This document shows positions 1 to 5,855 of a DNA stretch of 6,186 nt, piece by piece. The translations under genes were made by a program, and so were the position numbers. Within the stretch, counting starts at the first letter, position 1. Each line of letters begins with the position of its first letter. Source of the DNA: Kiritimatiellales bacterium (GTDB taxonomy: Bacteria; Verrucomicrobiota; Kiritimatiellia; Kiritimatiellales; Pontiellaceae); contig DAOVNC010000229.1 in NCBI GenBank assembly GCA_030630445.1, positions 1 through 6,186 of the forward strand, in the 5' to 3' direction. The notes under the pieces are model-generated. The model saw nothing but the letters and a program-made list of their open reading frames with translations, was not told the origin of the DNA and did not search any database.

Positions 1-207
1 GGTGATGCTCTCAAGGGGGCGGGATCGTTCACCGCCGACGCTCTTGGAACTTTAACCGGTGGCGCCACCGACAAGCCGGGAAAACACCTCGAACTCGACA
101 AGCAACCCGATGAAACCGCCGAAACAGAGGCCGTCGCGGAAGAACCTAAAGAGGAGAAAAAGCGCCGCCTCTTCAAAAGGCGGAGCAGTCCCGGCAGGCA
201 CTTTTAA
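1..207 (+). CDS. C-terminal tail of an unidentified protein (5' end outside window)
   Basis: Frame 1 is open from the first base to a TAA at 205-207, giving 68 residues. The tail starts with a small-residue stretch rich in Gly, Ala and Thr (residues about 1-23, containing TLTGGATDKPG). An acidic stretch follows (about 36-52), and the protein ends with a strongly basic segment (EEKKRRLFKRR, about 51-61). This composition fits a disordered, charged C-terminus and shows no recognisable domain. I do not recognise the family; an AsmA-like or other envelope-protein tail is possible but only a guess. The gene runs convergently towards ugd, 100 bases away, with the nested palindrome between them. That the frame is coding rests on its uninterrupted run to a stop and its position before the intergenic repeat, so it is moderately supported. 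Confidence 0.5.
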   Translation, partial: GDALKGAGSFTADALGTLTGGATDKPGKHLELDKQPDETAETEAVAEEPKEEKKRRLFKRRSSPGRHF

Positions 208-210
208 AAG
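201..210. repeat. 10-bp perfect palindrome over the stop codon of the upstream gene
   Basis: The sequence CTTTTAAAAG is a perfect palindrome that contains the TAA stop at 205-207. Read on the - strand it supplies a T-rich stretch (TTCTTTT) just beyond the large hairpin at 223-306. It could therefore serve as the U-tract side of a ugd terminator. It may equally be chance. Confidence 0.4.
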
Positions 211-306
211 AATCGGGAACGCAGGAAATCCCGGGAACGCCGAGCACCAACTCGGCATCCCCTGTCCCCTGCGCCGAGCTGGTGCTCGGCGCTCCCGGGA
301 CTTCCC
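203..306 (-). terminator. Possible ugd transcript terminator using the long hairpin
   Basis: On the - strand the ugd stop codon is followed within 2 bases by the long GC-rich hairpin at 223-306. About 10 bases past the stem comes a T-rich stretch, GATTCTTTT (roughly 205-213). The stem is far longer than a standard intrinsic terminator and the T-run is short and displaced. It may act as a terminator, as a 3' end stabiliser, or as both. There is no T-tract on the + strand side after 306, so a matching terminator for the opposing gene is not supported. Confidence 0.35.
223..306. repeat. Nested REP-like inverted repeat between convergent genes
   Basis: The left arm (223-256) and right arm (273-306) are inverted copies of a 34-base unit, separated by a 16-base loop (257-272). 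Reverse-complementing the right arm gives identity at 30 of 34 positions. All four differences are A in the left arm against G in the other, so in a - strand transcript they all become G-U wobbles and the stem is continuous. In a + strand transcript they would be A-C mismatches. Each arm also contains its own hairpin, GCCGAG-6 nt-CTCGGC (239-256 and 273-290), and the self-complementary octamer TCCCGGGA (229-236 and 293-300). The structure can thus fold as one long stem or as two small hairpins with complementary loops. It begins 2 bases after the ugd stop and ends 15 bases from the opposing gene. The design resembles REP/BIME palindromes; whether it is dispersed in the genome cannot be seen here. 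Confidence 0.85.
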
Positions 307-307
307 C

Positions 308-1678
308 CTACTTGAGGTGGGTCTTGAGGCCTTTTCCGATGGAGTAGACCTCAAAGCCGATCTCGAAGAGGGCTTGGTGGTCGAGCATGTTGCGGCCGTC
401 GAAGATGAAGGCGGGCTTGGCCATGGAATCGTAGATCCGCTGGTAGTCGAGCTCCTTGTATTCCTTCCAGTCGGTGAGGATTGCGACGGCATGCGCGCCT
501 TCGGCGGCGGCGTAGGGATCTTTCTCGAAGTCGATCTGGTCGAGCAGGTCCGGCATTTCGAGCTTGGCGTTTTCGATGGCCTTGGGGTCGGAGACGACCA
601 CTTTGGCGTGTTCCCCGACCAGCTTCCGGCAGACCTTGATGGCGGGGCTCTCGCGGGTATCGCCGGTGTCGGCCTTGAAGGCGAAACCAAAGATGGCGAT
701 GCGCTTGCCGGCAATGGTGTTGAACATGTTGTGGAGCATGTTCGTGACGAAACGCGTTTCCTGATACTCGTTCATGATAACGACCTGGCGCCAATAGTCA
801 GCTGGCTCCTGGAGGCCATAGCTCTCGCAAAGGTAGACGAGGTTGAGGATGTCTTTCTTGAAGCAGGATCCGCCAAAGCCGATGCTGGCCTTGAGGAACC
901 TGGAGCCGATGCGACTGTCGGTTCCGATGGAATGCGCCACTTCGCCGACATCGGCCTCGGTGGCCTCGCACAGGGCGGAGATGGCGTTGATGGAACTGAC
1001 GCGCTGGGCGAGGAAGGCATTGGCGGTGAGCTTGGATAGTTCGGCCGACCAGACGTTGGCGGTCAGGATGCGCTCGCGCGGGATCCACGTTGCGTAGATG
1101 TCGACGAGCGTCTGCAAGGCCTTTTGGCCGGAGGGGGTTTCGTGGCCGCCGATCAACACGCGGTCGGGATTTTCCAGGTCGGCGATGGCGGTGCCTTCGG
1201 CGAGGAACTCGGGATTGGAGAGGACTTCGAAATGGACCGGATTGTCGCCACTATGCAGGACGCGCTCCATGGCCTCGGCGGTGCGGACGGGCAAGGTGCT
1301 TTTTTCGACGATGATCTTGTCGGTGGTGGAAACCTCCTTGATGCGCCGCGCGCAGAGTTCCCAGTATTGAAGGTCGGATGCAAAGCCCGCGCCTTCACCG
1401 AAGGTCTTGGTGGGCGTGTTGACGCTGACGAAGACGATGTCGGCATCAATGATGGCCTGGTCGACCTCGGTGGAAAAGAAGAGATTGCGGCCCAGCGCTT
1501 CCTTGACGACCTCGTCGAGACCGGGCTCGTAGATCGGGAGGTCGTCGGTCTGCCAAGCGGCAATGCGCGATGCATTGATATCGACAACGGTGACCTGGAC
1601 GTCGGGGCATTTCTTGGCAATCATCGCCATGGTGGGTCCGCCGACATACCCGGCGCCGATGCAGCAAATTTTCGTCAT
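308..1678 (-). CDS. ugd: UDP-glucose 6-dehydrogenase (animal-like long form)
   Basis: This cytoplasmic enzyme oxidises UDP-glucose to UDP-glucuronate with two NAD+, supplying a precursor for acidic surface polysaccharides. The 456 residues show the N-terminal NAD-binding loop GAGYVGG (8-14), VNTPT (86-90), EKSTLPVR (125-132) and NPEFLAEGT (155-163) with the catalytic-region glutamates E157 and E161. SKLTANAF follows with K216 and N220, then GFGGSCFKKD (267-276) with the nucleophile C272 and D276. The C-terminal UDP-binding domain has GFAFKADTGDTRESP (331-345) and FDGRN (426-430). All active-site residues I expect are present. Many segments closely match human UGDH as I remember it, more than the short bacterial type such as E. 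coli Ugd. An in-frame TTG at 1703-1705 would add nine residues, but it would overlap the upstream gene. ATG at 1676-1678 is preferred because GGAG lies 8 bases upstream. It is last in a probable operon after the DUF4404 gene (16-base gap). Confidence 0.97.
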   Translation of the reverse strand: MTKICCIGAGYVGGPTMAMIAKKCPDVQVTVVDINASRIAAWQTDDLPIYEPGLDEVVKEALGRNLFFSTEVDQAIIDADIVFVSVNTPTKTFGEGAGFASDLQYWELCARRIKEVSTTDKIIVEKSTLPVRTAEAMERVLHSGDNPVHFEVLSNPEFLAEGTAIADLENPDRVLIGGHETPSGQKALQTLVDIYATWIPRERILTANVWSAELSKLTANAFLAQRVSSINAISALCEATEADVGEVAHSIGTDSRIGSRFLKASIGFGGSCFKKDILNLVYLCESYGLQEPADYWRQVVIMNEYQETRFVTNMLHNMFNTIAGKRIAIFGFAFKADTGDTRESPAIKVCRKLVGEHAKVVVSDPKAIENAKLEMPDLLDQIDFEKDPYAAAEGAHAVAILTDWKEYKELDYQRIYDSMAKPAFIFDGRNMLDHQALFEIGFEVYSIGKGLKTHLK

Positions 1679-1686
1679 CTTGTTTT

Positions 1687-1690
1687 CTCC
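1687..1690 (-). promoter_or_regulatory. Ribosome binding site that sets the ugd start
   Basis: On the - strand GGAG sits 8 bases before the ATG at 1676-1678. It lies inside the 16-base gap after the DUF4404 stop codon. It falls downstream of the alternative TTG start, so it supports the shorter, 456-residue Ugd. Confidence 0.7.
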
Positions 1691-1694
1691 GTTA

Positions 1695-1946
1695 TTAGAT
1701 TCCAATATTGCTCAGCGCCGTCATCACTTGGTTGATAAGCGCAGTGATGCGGGGGTGCTCGACTTCAAACTCGTCGGCCTCGCGCTGGAGGGTTTCGACC
1801 AGATCCTGCAGGGCTTCGGGCGTGTAGCGCTCGATGCCTTCGCGGGCTTGCTCCAGCTTCTCTTCGAGAAAGCCGGTTTCCTTTGGCGTTTGCTCCAGTT
1901 CGCTCTTCAGTTCGCTGATTGTCTGCTTTACTTGCTTATGCGGCAT
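1695..1946 (-). CDS. DUF4404 family small helical protein
   Basis: This is an 83-residue cytoplasmic protein of unknown function. It starts MPHKQVKQTISELKSEL and is almost entirely charged helix rich in Glu, Gln, Lys and Leu. Two helices are likely (about 3-39 and 43-62), followed by a conserved-looking end with HPRITALINQVMTALSNIGI (64-83). The N-terminal Leu/Glu spacing and the ending 'HPR...ALSNIGI' are what I associate with DUF4404, and the length is typical of that family. I know of no demonstrated activity; the helices suggest self-association or partner binding. There is no signal peptide or membrane segment. It sits 69 bases after the glycosyltransferase and 16 bases before ugd, so co-transcription with ugd is likely. 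The ribosome site is weak (a GGGG run about 6 bases upstream). The family call is from memory of its sequence pattern. Confidence 0.8.
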   Translation of the reverse strand: MPHKQVKQTISELKSELEQTPKETGFLEEKLEQAREGIERYTPEALQDLVETLQREADEFEVEHPRITALINQVMTALSNIGI

Positions 1947-1966
1947 GCGGCACCCCGTCTTTCTTG

Positions 1967-1994
1967 TTTATACGAAAAGGGGCATCTTGATTAA
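1967..1994 (-). promoter_or_regulatory. Possible sigma70-like promoter for the DUF4404-ugd pair
   Basis: In the 69-base gap after the glycosyltransferase stop, the - strand carries TATAAA (forward 1967-1972) as a -10. TTAATC (forward 1989-1994) lies 16 bases upstream as a weak -35 (3 of 6 to TTGACA). The -10 is about 20 bases before the DUF4404 start. The region is noticeably AT-richer than its surroundings. The promoter would let these two genes be expressed apart from the glycosyltransferase. Confidence 0.3.
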
Positions 1995-2015
1995 AAACAC
2001 GGCTCACCGCCAGTT

Positions 2016-3257
2016 TTAATCTTTTAAAATCCGAGCGTAGATTTCCCGCATCTGCGTAGCGACAAGGGGCCAGTCGTAGCGGGAGGAAGCCTCCTCGAAT
2101 GCGCGCAACGCAAGCGCGGCGCGGAGATTGCCGTCCACCGCCAGTTCAGTCATGCATTCGACAAATTGCGGTTCGTTGTCCGGCTCTACAAGCAGACTGT
2201 TTTCGCGATCGGTGCAAAACCCCGGGATGCCGCCAATTCCATGGGCCACGACGGGGATGCCCGCCGCCCACGCTTCGAGGATCACAATGCCAAACGGCTC
2301 GTGGCGGGAGGCCAGCACAAACATTTCGGCGGCCTTGTATGCACTTGGAAGCAAGGGATCGCCCGGAGCCAGCCCGGGAATGACCCGCACCACATCCTTC
2401 AAACCCAGTTTGTCGATCTCAGCCAACACCTTTTCGTGGTACGCCTCGACGGTCACCGCCCCGATGAGTACGAGCCGATGGTCGGGATGGTCCTTGGCAA
2501 AACGGGCAAAGGCCCTGACCAGACCCTTCTGGTTCTTCTGATAGTCGATGCGTGAAACGCAGAGCACGATTTTTTCCGTCGGATGGAAGCCGTAGGCCGC
2601 GCGGAAGGCATCGCCATCCGCCTTGGCGAATCGCTCGACATCCACACCGTTGGGAACATGGAACACCTTCTTGAACGGATAGCGTCGCTTCACTTCCCGG
2701 TATTCGTTTTCGCCGACGCAGATGATGGCATCGGCATCGTTGGGCACGCGCCGCGCACCCAGCAGGAAGCCAAACACCTTCCCCCATTCCAACTTGCCGC
2801 GGAAGGGCTCGGTCATTTTTTCGGTCTGTTCGTCTGGCACGGTAAAGTAGCCGCCATGGATGCTGACGACGAATGGAATACCTTTGATCTTGGCCACGGT
2901 GCGCGCCATGCCGCCGAGGCGGTGCTGGACGTGCGTGTGGATGACGGAGAGGTTTCTTTCCTTGAGCAGGCCAAAGAACAGCGGGAGCGACAACGGGCTG
3001 CCGCCCTTGAGCCGCAGCTTGGCCTTGGCCTCGGGGGATAGCCCAACCCATGGAAGCACATAGCGGAAGCGCCTTACCGGAACCTTGCCCAGCATCTGGA
3101 GGCCGGGCCGTGCAAACATGTCCGTGCAGAAGATGGGGCTTTCGATTCCCTGCCTGATCAGTTCGCGCGACACGTTGAATACCACGCTCTCGGTACCGCC
3201 CCACTTTTTGGGAACGCATCGCCGCATGACATGTGCTATCTTTTTTGGTTCAGCCAT
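2016..3257 (-). CDS. GT4-family glycosyltransferase (GT-B fold)
   Basis: This 413-residue retaining glycosyltransferase moves a sugar from a nucleotide-sugar donor to an acceptor, probably at the cytoplasmic face during surface polysaccharide or glycolipid assembly. The N-terminal acceptor domain has the glycine loop KKWGGTES (17-24), IHTHVQHRLGG (106-116) and SIHGGYF (132-138). The linker contains VPNGVD (201-206). The C-terminal donor domain has the basic SRIDYQKNQKG motif (235-245) and the E-x7-E signature EPFGIVILE (320-328), with E320 and E328. GIPVVAHGIGGIPG (333-346) and NSLLVEP (353-359) follow. Length is normal for GT4 and the gene is intact. There is no signal peptide or membrane helix. 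Sugar donor and acceptor cannot be read from sequence. It is first of three same-strand genes ending with ugd, consistent with a role in acidic glycan synthesis. The ATG at 3255-3257 has only a weak AGG 11 bases upstream; M11 is a possible later start. Confidence 0.93.
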   Translation of the reverse strand: MAEPKKIAHVMRRCVPKKWGGTESVVFNVSRELIRQGIESPIFCTDMFARPGLQMLGKVPVRRFRYVLPWVGLSPEAKAKLRLKGGSPLSLPLFFGLLKERNLSVIHTHVQHRLGGMARTVAKIKGIPFVVSIHGGYFTVPDEQTEKMTEPFRGKLEWGKVFGFLLGARRVPNDADAIICVGENEYREVKRRYPFKKVFHVPNGVDVERFAKADGDAFRAAYGFHPTEKIVLCVSRIDYQKNQKGLVRAFARFAKDHPDHRLVLIGAVTVEAYHEKVLAEIDKLGLKDVVRVIPGLAPGDPLLPSAYKAAEMFVLASRHEPFGIVILEAWAAGIPVVAHGIGGIPGFCTDRENSLLVEPDNEPQFVECMTELAVDGNLRAALALRAFEEASSRYDWPLVATQMREIYARILKD

Positions 3258-3292
3258 AACACAGCCAACCTAGAAGATCCCCTCGGAGCATT

Positions 3293-3320
3293 AAAGCTAA
3301 AGCAGCGGGATTCAAAGCTA
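3293..3320. repeat. 7-bp direct repeat 21 bp apart upstream of the kinase promoter
   Basis: AAAGCTA occurs at 3293-3299 and again at 3314-3320, exactly 21 bases start to start, or about two helical turns. A related AAAGCAG lies at 3299-3305. The second copy ends 9 bases before the predicted -35 of the kinase promoter, a typical spot for an activator or repressor site. Short AT-rich repeats arise easily by chance, so this is tentative. Confidence 0.3.
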
Positions 3321-3329
3321 TGTTTTTGT

Positions 3330-3357
3330 TTGCCGGTTCCAACCCAAACCGTATAGT
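3330..3357 (+). promoter_or_regulatory. Sigma70-like promoter for the hybrid kinase gene
   Basis: TTGCCG (3330-3335, 4 of 6 to the -35 consensus) and TATAGT (3352-3357, 5 of 6 to the -10 consensus) are separated by 16 bases. Transcription would start near 3364, giving a short leader of about 13-16 bases before ATG 3377 or 3380. The promoter lies inside the coding sequence if the earlier ATG at 3320 were used, which argues for the later start. Confidence 0.5.
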
Positions 3358-3376
3358 GCGCACCATCTGGACTGTT

Positions 3377-5854
3377 ATGATGAATTTGCTACATAGGCTT
3401 CCGACGATCGCCATGGCCGCACTGTTTGCCGGGAACCTGCTTGCCGCCCCGCTTAGCGACGAAGAGCGCGCGTACCTCGAAAACAAAGGTGAAATCGTTT
3501 TTGTTTCGCAGCCGAACCATGCCCCGTTCGAGTTTATCCGCAAGAAACATCTGAGCGGCATGAATGTCGAACTGGCACAGTGGATGGCGGCCGATATGGG
3601 CTTTAAGATCCGCTTTGAAACCGCCCCGCTCACCGAAGCGCTTGAGATGCTGCGCAGTGGGCAGGTGGATGCCATGACGAGCCTGTTCTACACCCGGACG
3701 CGCGATTCCGAATTTAATTTTTCCACCACCCTCAAGCTTACGCCCATCACCCTCTTCGTGCGTAGCGACCGCGAGGATATTGCCGATATCCACGATCTGG
3801 AAGGCTTGCGCGTCGTCATCATGGGCTCTAGCCACGCCCTGGAAATCCTCCAACGCCGCAACGTGACCTGCCGAACCCGGTTTATGCCGACTATGGAGGA
3901 GTGCATCGCCCTCGTGGTTGCAGGGGAGGTTGACGCAATGGTCGGCAACGAACTCGTTACCCAGCATTACCTCTATTCCTCGGAATCCATCGGTCTCAAA
4001 CTGGTCGGCGATCCTCTCTTCACCGCCCGGCTCTGCATGGCGGTGCGGCAGGATAACGATATCTTGCTCGGCATCCTCAACAAGGGGATCGCCCACGCGC
4101 AAAAGAGCGGCATGCTCTACAAGATCCAAGGCAAGTGGCTGGGTTCGGAATACTCGAAGAATCGCCTCCCGTTGCGCACCTACCTGCTGATCGTATCCCT
4201 GGGCGCGGCGCTCGTCACCGGGCTTGTTTTAATGATTCTTCTGTGGAACCGGAAGTTGCGCCAGAAAGTGGAAAAGCACACTCGGCAATTTGCCGATAGC
4301 GAGGAACGCCTGCGCCAGTTCTTCGAGAATTCACCAGATGCCGTCTTCGTGCTGGAAAAAGAGGGTGGCATCGTCGCCGTGAATTCCCGCGCCTGCACGT
4401 TCGTGAAAATGAAAAAAGGGGAGCTCCTGTCCAAGACCATCTATGATCTTGCCCCGGAAGATCAGCATGCCGCTGTGCGGGAAAACCTCGAAATGTGGTT
4501 TTCCGGAAAGCTGCAACTCTGCGAGGGATTCAGTCAGGCCTCCGACGGAAACGTTACCCCTATCGAGATGACCGGAAACCTGCTGAAGCTCCAGAGACTC
4601 CCCGTTCTCCAGATCCATGCCCGCGATATCACCCTGCGCAAGGAAGCCGAAGAAAAGCTGCACGCCGCTCGGAAACTGGCGGAAAAAGCTAGGGAAATGG
4701 CCGAAAATGCCACGGAAATGGCAGAGACCGCCAGCCATGCCAAAAGTGAATTCCTCGCCAACATGTCGCACGAAATCCGCACCCCGCTCAATGGCATCGT
4801 GGGCATGGCGGAACTGCTGGACGACACCCCCCCGCTCACCCGTGAACAGCAAAACTGCACCGAAACCATCCTGCAGTCCACCACCGGCCTGCTGAGCATC
4901 ATCAACCATGTGCTCGACATCTCCAAGATCGAGGCGGGGCAAATGGATGTGCGCATTTCGAGCATTGATCTGCGAGACCTGTGCGACAAGGTCTTTGATC
5001 AGTTCAGTGCCCCGGCGAAAAAGATCGGCGTTGCGCTGCATTGTGCATGCACAGACGATGTACCGTTATATGTCGAAGGGGATGAAGGTTTAATCGAGCA
5101 GGTCGTGATCAACCTCGTTGGAAATGCCCTCAAGTTCACCCACAATGGTTCCATCACCCTGAATATCGAGTGCCGAAAGAAAGGACCGGGCGGCGCGGAA
5201 TTGCACTTCCAAGTGATCGACACCGGCATCGGCATCCCAAAGGGAAAGCAGGCCACCATCTTTGAAAAATTCATCCAGGCCGACGGATCGACCAAACGGA
5301 TGTATGGCGGCACCGGCCTCGGACTCGCCATCTGCAAGCAACTCGTCGAACTACTGGGCGGAACGATCGGGTTAATCAGTTCCACCGGACAGGGTTCAAC
5401 CTTCTTCTTCAGCCTCGTCCTCCCGCAGGCCAGCCATCCGGCCCAACTCAAAGATCCTCGCGCAGACAAGGTGCCCGAGATGCGTGCAGATATAAAGGTC
5501 CTGTTGGTCGAAGACAACAAGGTGAACCAGAAGGTCGCCATGGCCATCTTGCGCAAGGCAGGCTGCCAAGTGGATGCGGTCGAAAATGGGCAGGACGCCA
5601 TCCAGCAAGTAGCAAAACAGGCCTATGATATTGTACTAATGGATTGCCAGATGCCGGTGATGGATGGTTTCGAAGCCACCGCACAGATTCGCGCCATGGG
5701 CGGAGCCGTTGCACAAACACCGATCATTGCCATTACCGCCCATGCCATGAAGGACGACCGGAAGAAGTGCCTTGACAGCGGCATGAACGACTATATATCC
5801 AAACCCGTCAGCCGCAATGAACTCATTGCGCTCATCAATAAATACGCGGGATGA
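3377..5854 (+). CDS. Hybrid sensor histidine kinase, periplasmic solute-binding sensor (SBP-TM-PAS-HisKA-HATPase-REC)
   Basis: This inner-membrane kinase (825 residues) should sense a small periplasmic ligand and autophosphorylate. Order: signal peptide (1-23, LLHRLPTIAMAALFAGNLLA); family-3 solute-binding domain (37-256, with GQVDAMTSLFYTRTR and a NKGIAHAQKSGMLYKIQGKW end); one transmembrane helix (268-290); PAS (308-428); helical linker (420-460); HisKA with SHEIRTPLNG and phospho-acceptor H465; HATPase (566-683) with the N box (N583), DTGIGIP (D615), FEKFIQAD and GGTGLGLA (644-651); receiver (706-822) with E712, D713, phospho-acceptor D756, T787 and K809. All catalytic residues are present. 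There is no HPt or DNA-binding domain, so phosphate must pass to separate proteins. It resembles BvgS/EvgS-type kinases but has one flytrap domain and no HPt. The start at 3377 (or 3380) is preferred: it gives a clean signal peptide, has GGA just upstream and follows a promoter. ATG 3320 would add 19 residues. It is divergent from the glycosyltransferase. Confidence 0.93.
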   Translation: MMNLLHRLPTIAMAALFAGNLLAAPLSDEERAYLENKGEIVFVSQPNHAPFEFIRKKHLSGMNVELAQWMAADMGFKIRFETAPLTEALEMLRSGQVDAMTSLFYTRTRDSEFNFSTTLKLTPITLFVRSDREDIADIHDLEGLRVVIMGSSHALEILQRRNVTCRTRFMPTMEECIALVVAGEVDAMVGNELVTQHYLYSSESIGLKLVGDPLFTARLCMAVRQDNDILLGILNKGIAHAQKSGMLYKIQGKWLGSEYSKNRLPLRTYLLIVSLGAALVTGLVLMILLWNRKLRQKVEKHTRQFADSEERLRQFFENSPDAVFVLEKEGGIVAVNSRACTFVKMKKGELLSKTIYDLAPEDQHAAVRENLEMWFSGKLQLCEGFSQASDGNVTPIEMTGNLLKLQRLPVLQIHARDITLRKEAEEKLHAARKLAEKAREMAENATEMAETASHAKSEFLANMSHEIRTPLNGIVGMAELLDDTPPLTREQQNCTETILQSTTGLLSIINHVLDISKIEAGQMDVRISSIDLRDLCDKVFDQFSAPAKKIGVALHCACTDDVPLYVEGDEGLIEQVVINLVGNALKFTHNGSITLNIECRKKGPGGAELHFQVIDTGIGIPKGKQATIFEKFIQADGSTKRMYGGTGLGLAICKQLVELLGGTIGLISSTGQGSTFFFSLVLPQASHPAQLKDPRADKVPEMRADIKVLLVEDNKVNQKVAMAILRKAGCQVDAVENGQDAIQQVAKQAYDIVLMDCQMPVMDGFEATAQIRAMGGAVAQTPIIAITAHAMKDDRKKCLDSGMNDYISKPVSRNELIALINKYAG

Positions 5855-5855
5855 C

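Noticed and set aside
257..310. G-quadruplex on the - strand near the palindrome
   Set aside because: There are G4 runs in the loop and after the ugd stop, but they are separated by the stem sequence and do not give four closely spaced tracts.
59..1039. Long open frame on the + strand (326 codons) across the 3' half of ugd
   Set aside because: It runs antisense to a clearly recognisable Ugd with all catalytic motifs. Its translation has a biased Gly/Asp/Val composition typical of the antisense of a GC-rich gene. It also overlaps the end of the upstream partial gene and the palindrome.
1703..1705. TTG start for ugd adding nine residues
   Set aside because: It overlaps the end of the DUF4404 gene, and the GGAG ribosome site lies downstream of it, at the right distance for the ATG at 1676-1678.
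1124..1994. Open frames on the + strand opposite ugd and the DUF4404 gene
   Set aside because: They are antisense to recognised genes, contain no family motif and have no ribosome site in a suitable place.
1990..2015. Terminator after the glycosyltransferase gene
   Set aside because: The - strand has a T-run (TGTTTTTAA) after a possible stem, but the stem is only about 3 GC pairs plus a wobble, too weak to claim.
3258..3330. Promoter for the glycosyltransferase in the divergent region
   Set aside because: A TTTAAT -10-like hexamer exists on the - strand, but no -35 at acceptable spacing was found.
3389..5041. Open frames on the - strand inside the hybrid kinase (including about 246 and 236 codons)
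   Set aside because: The + strand frame holds a full multidomain kinase with all expected motifs, so the opposite frames are shadows.
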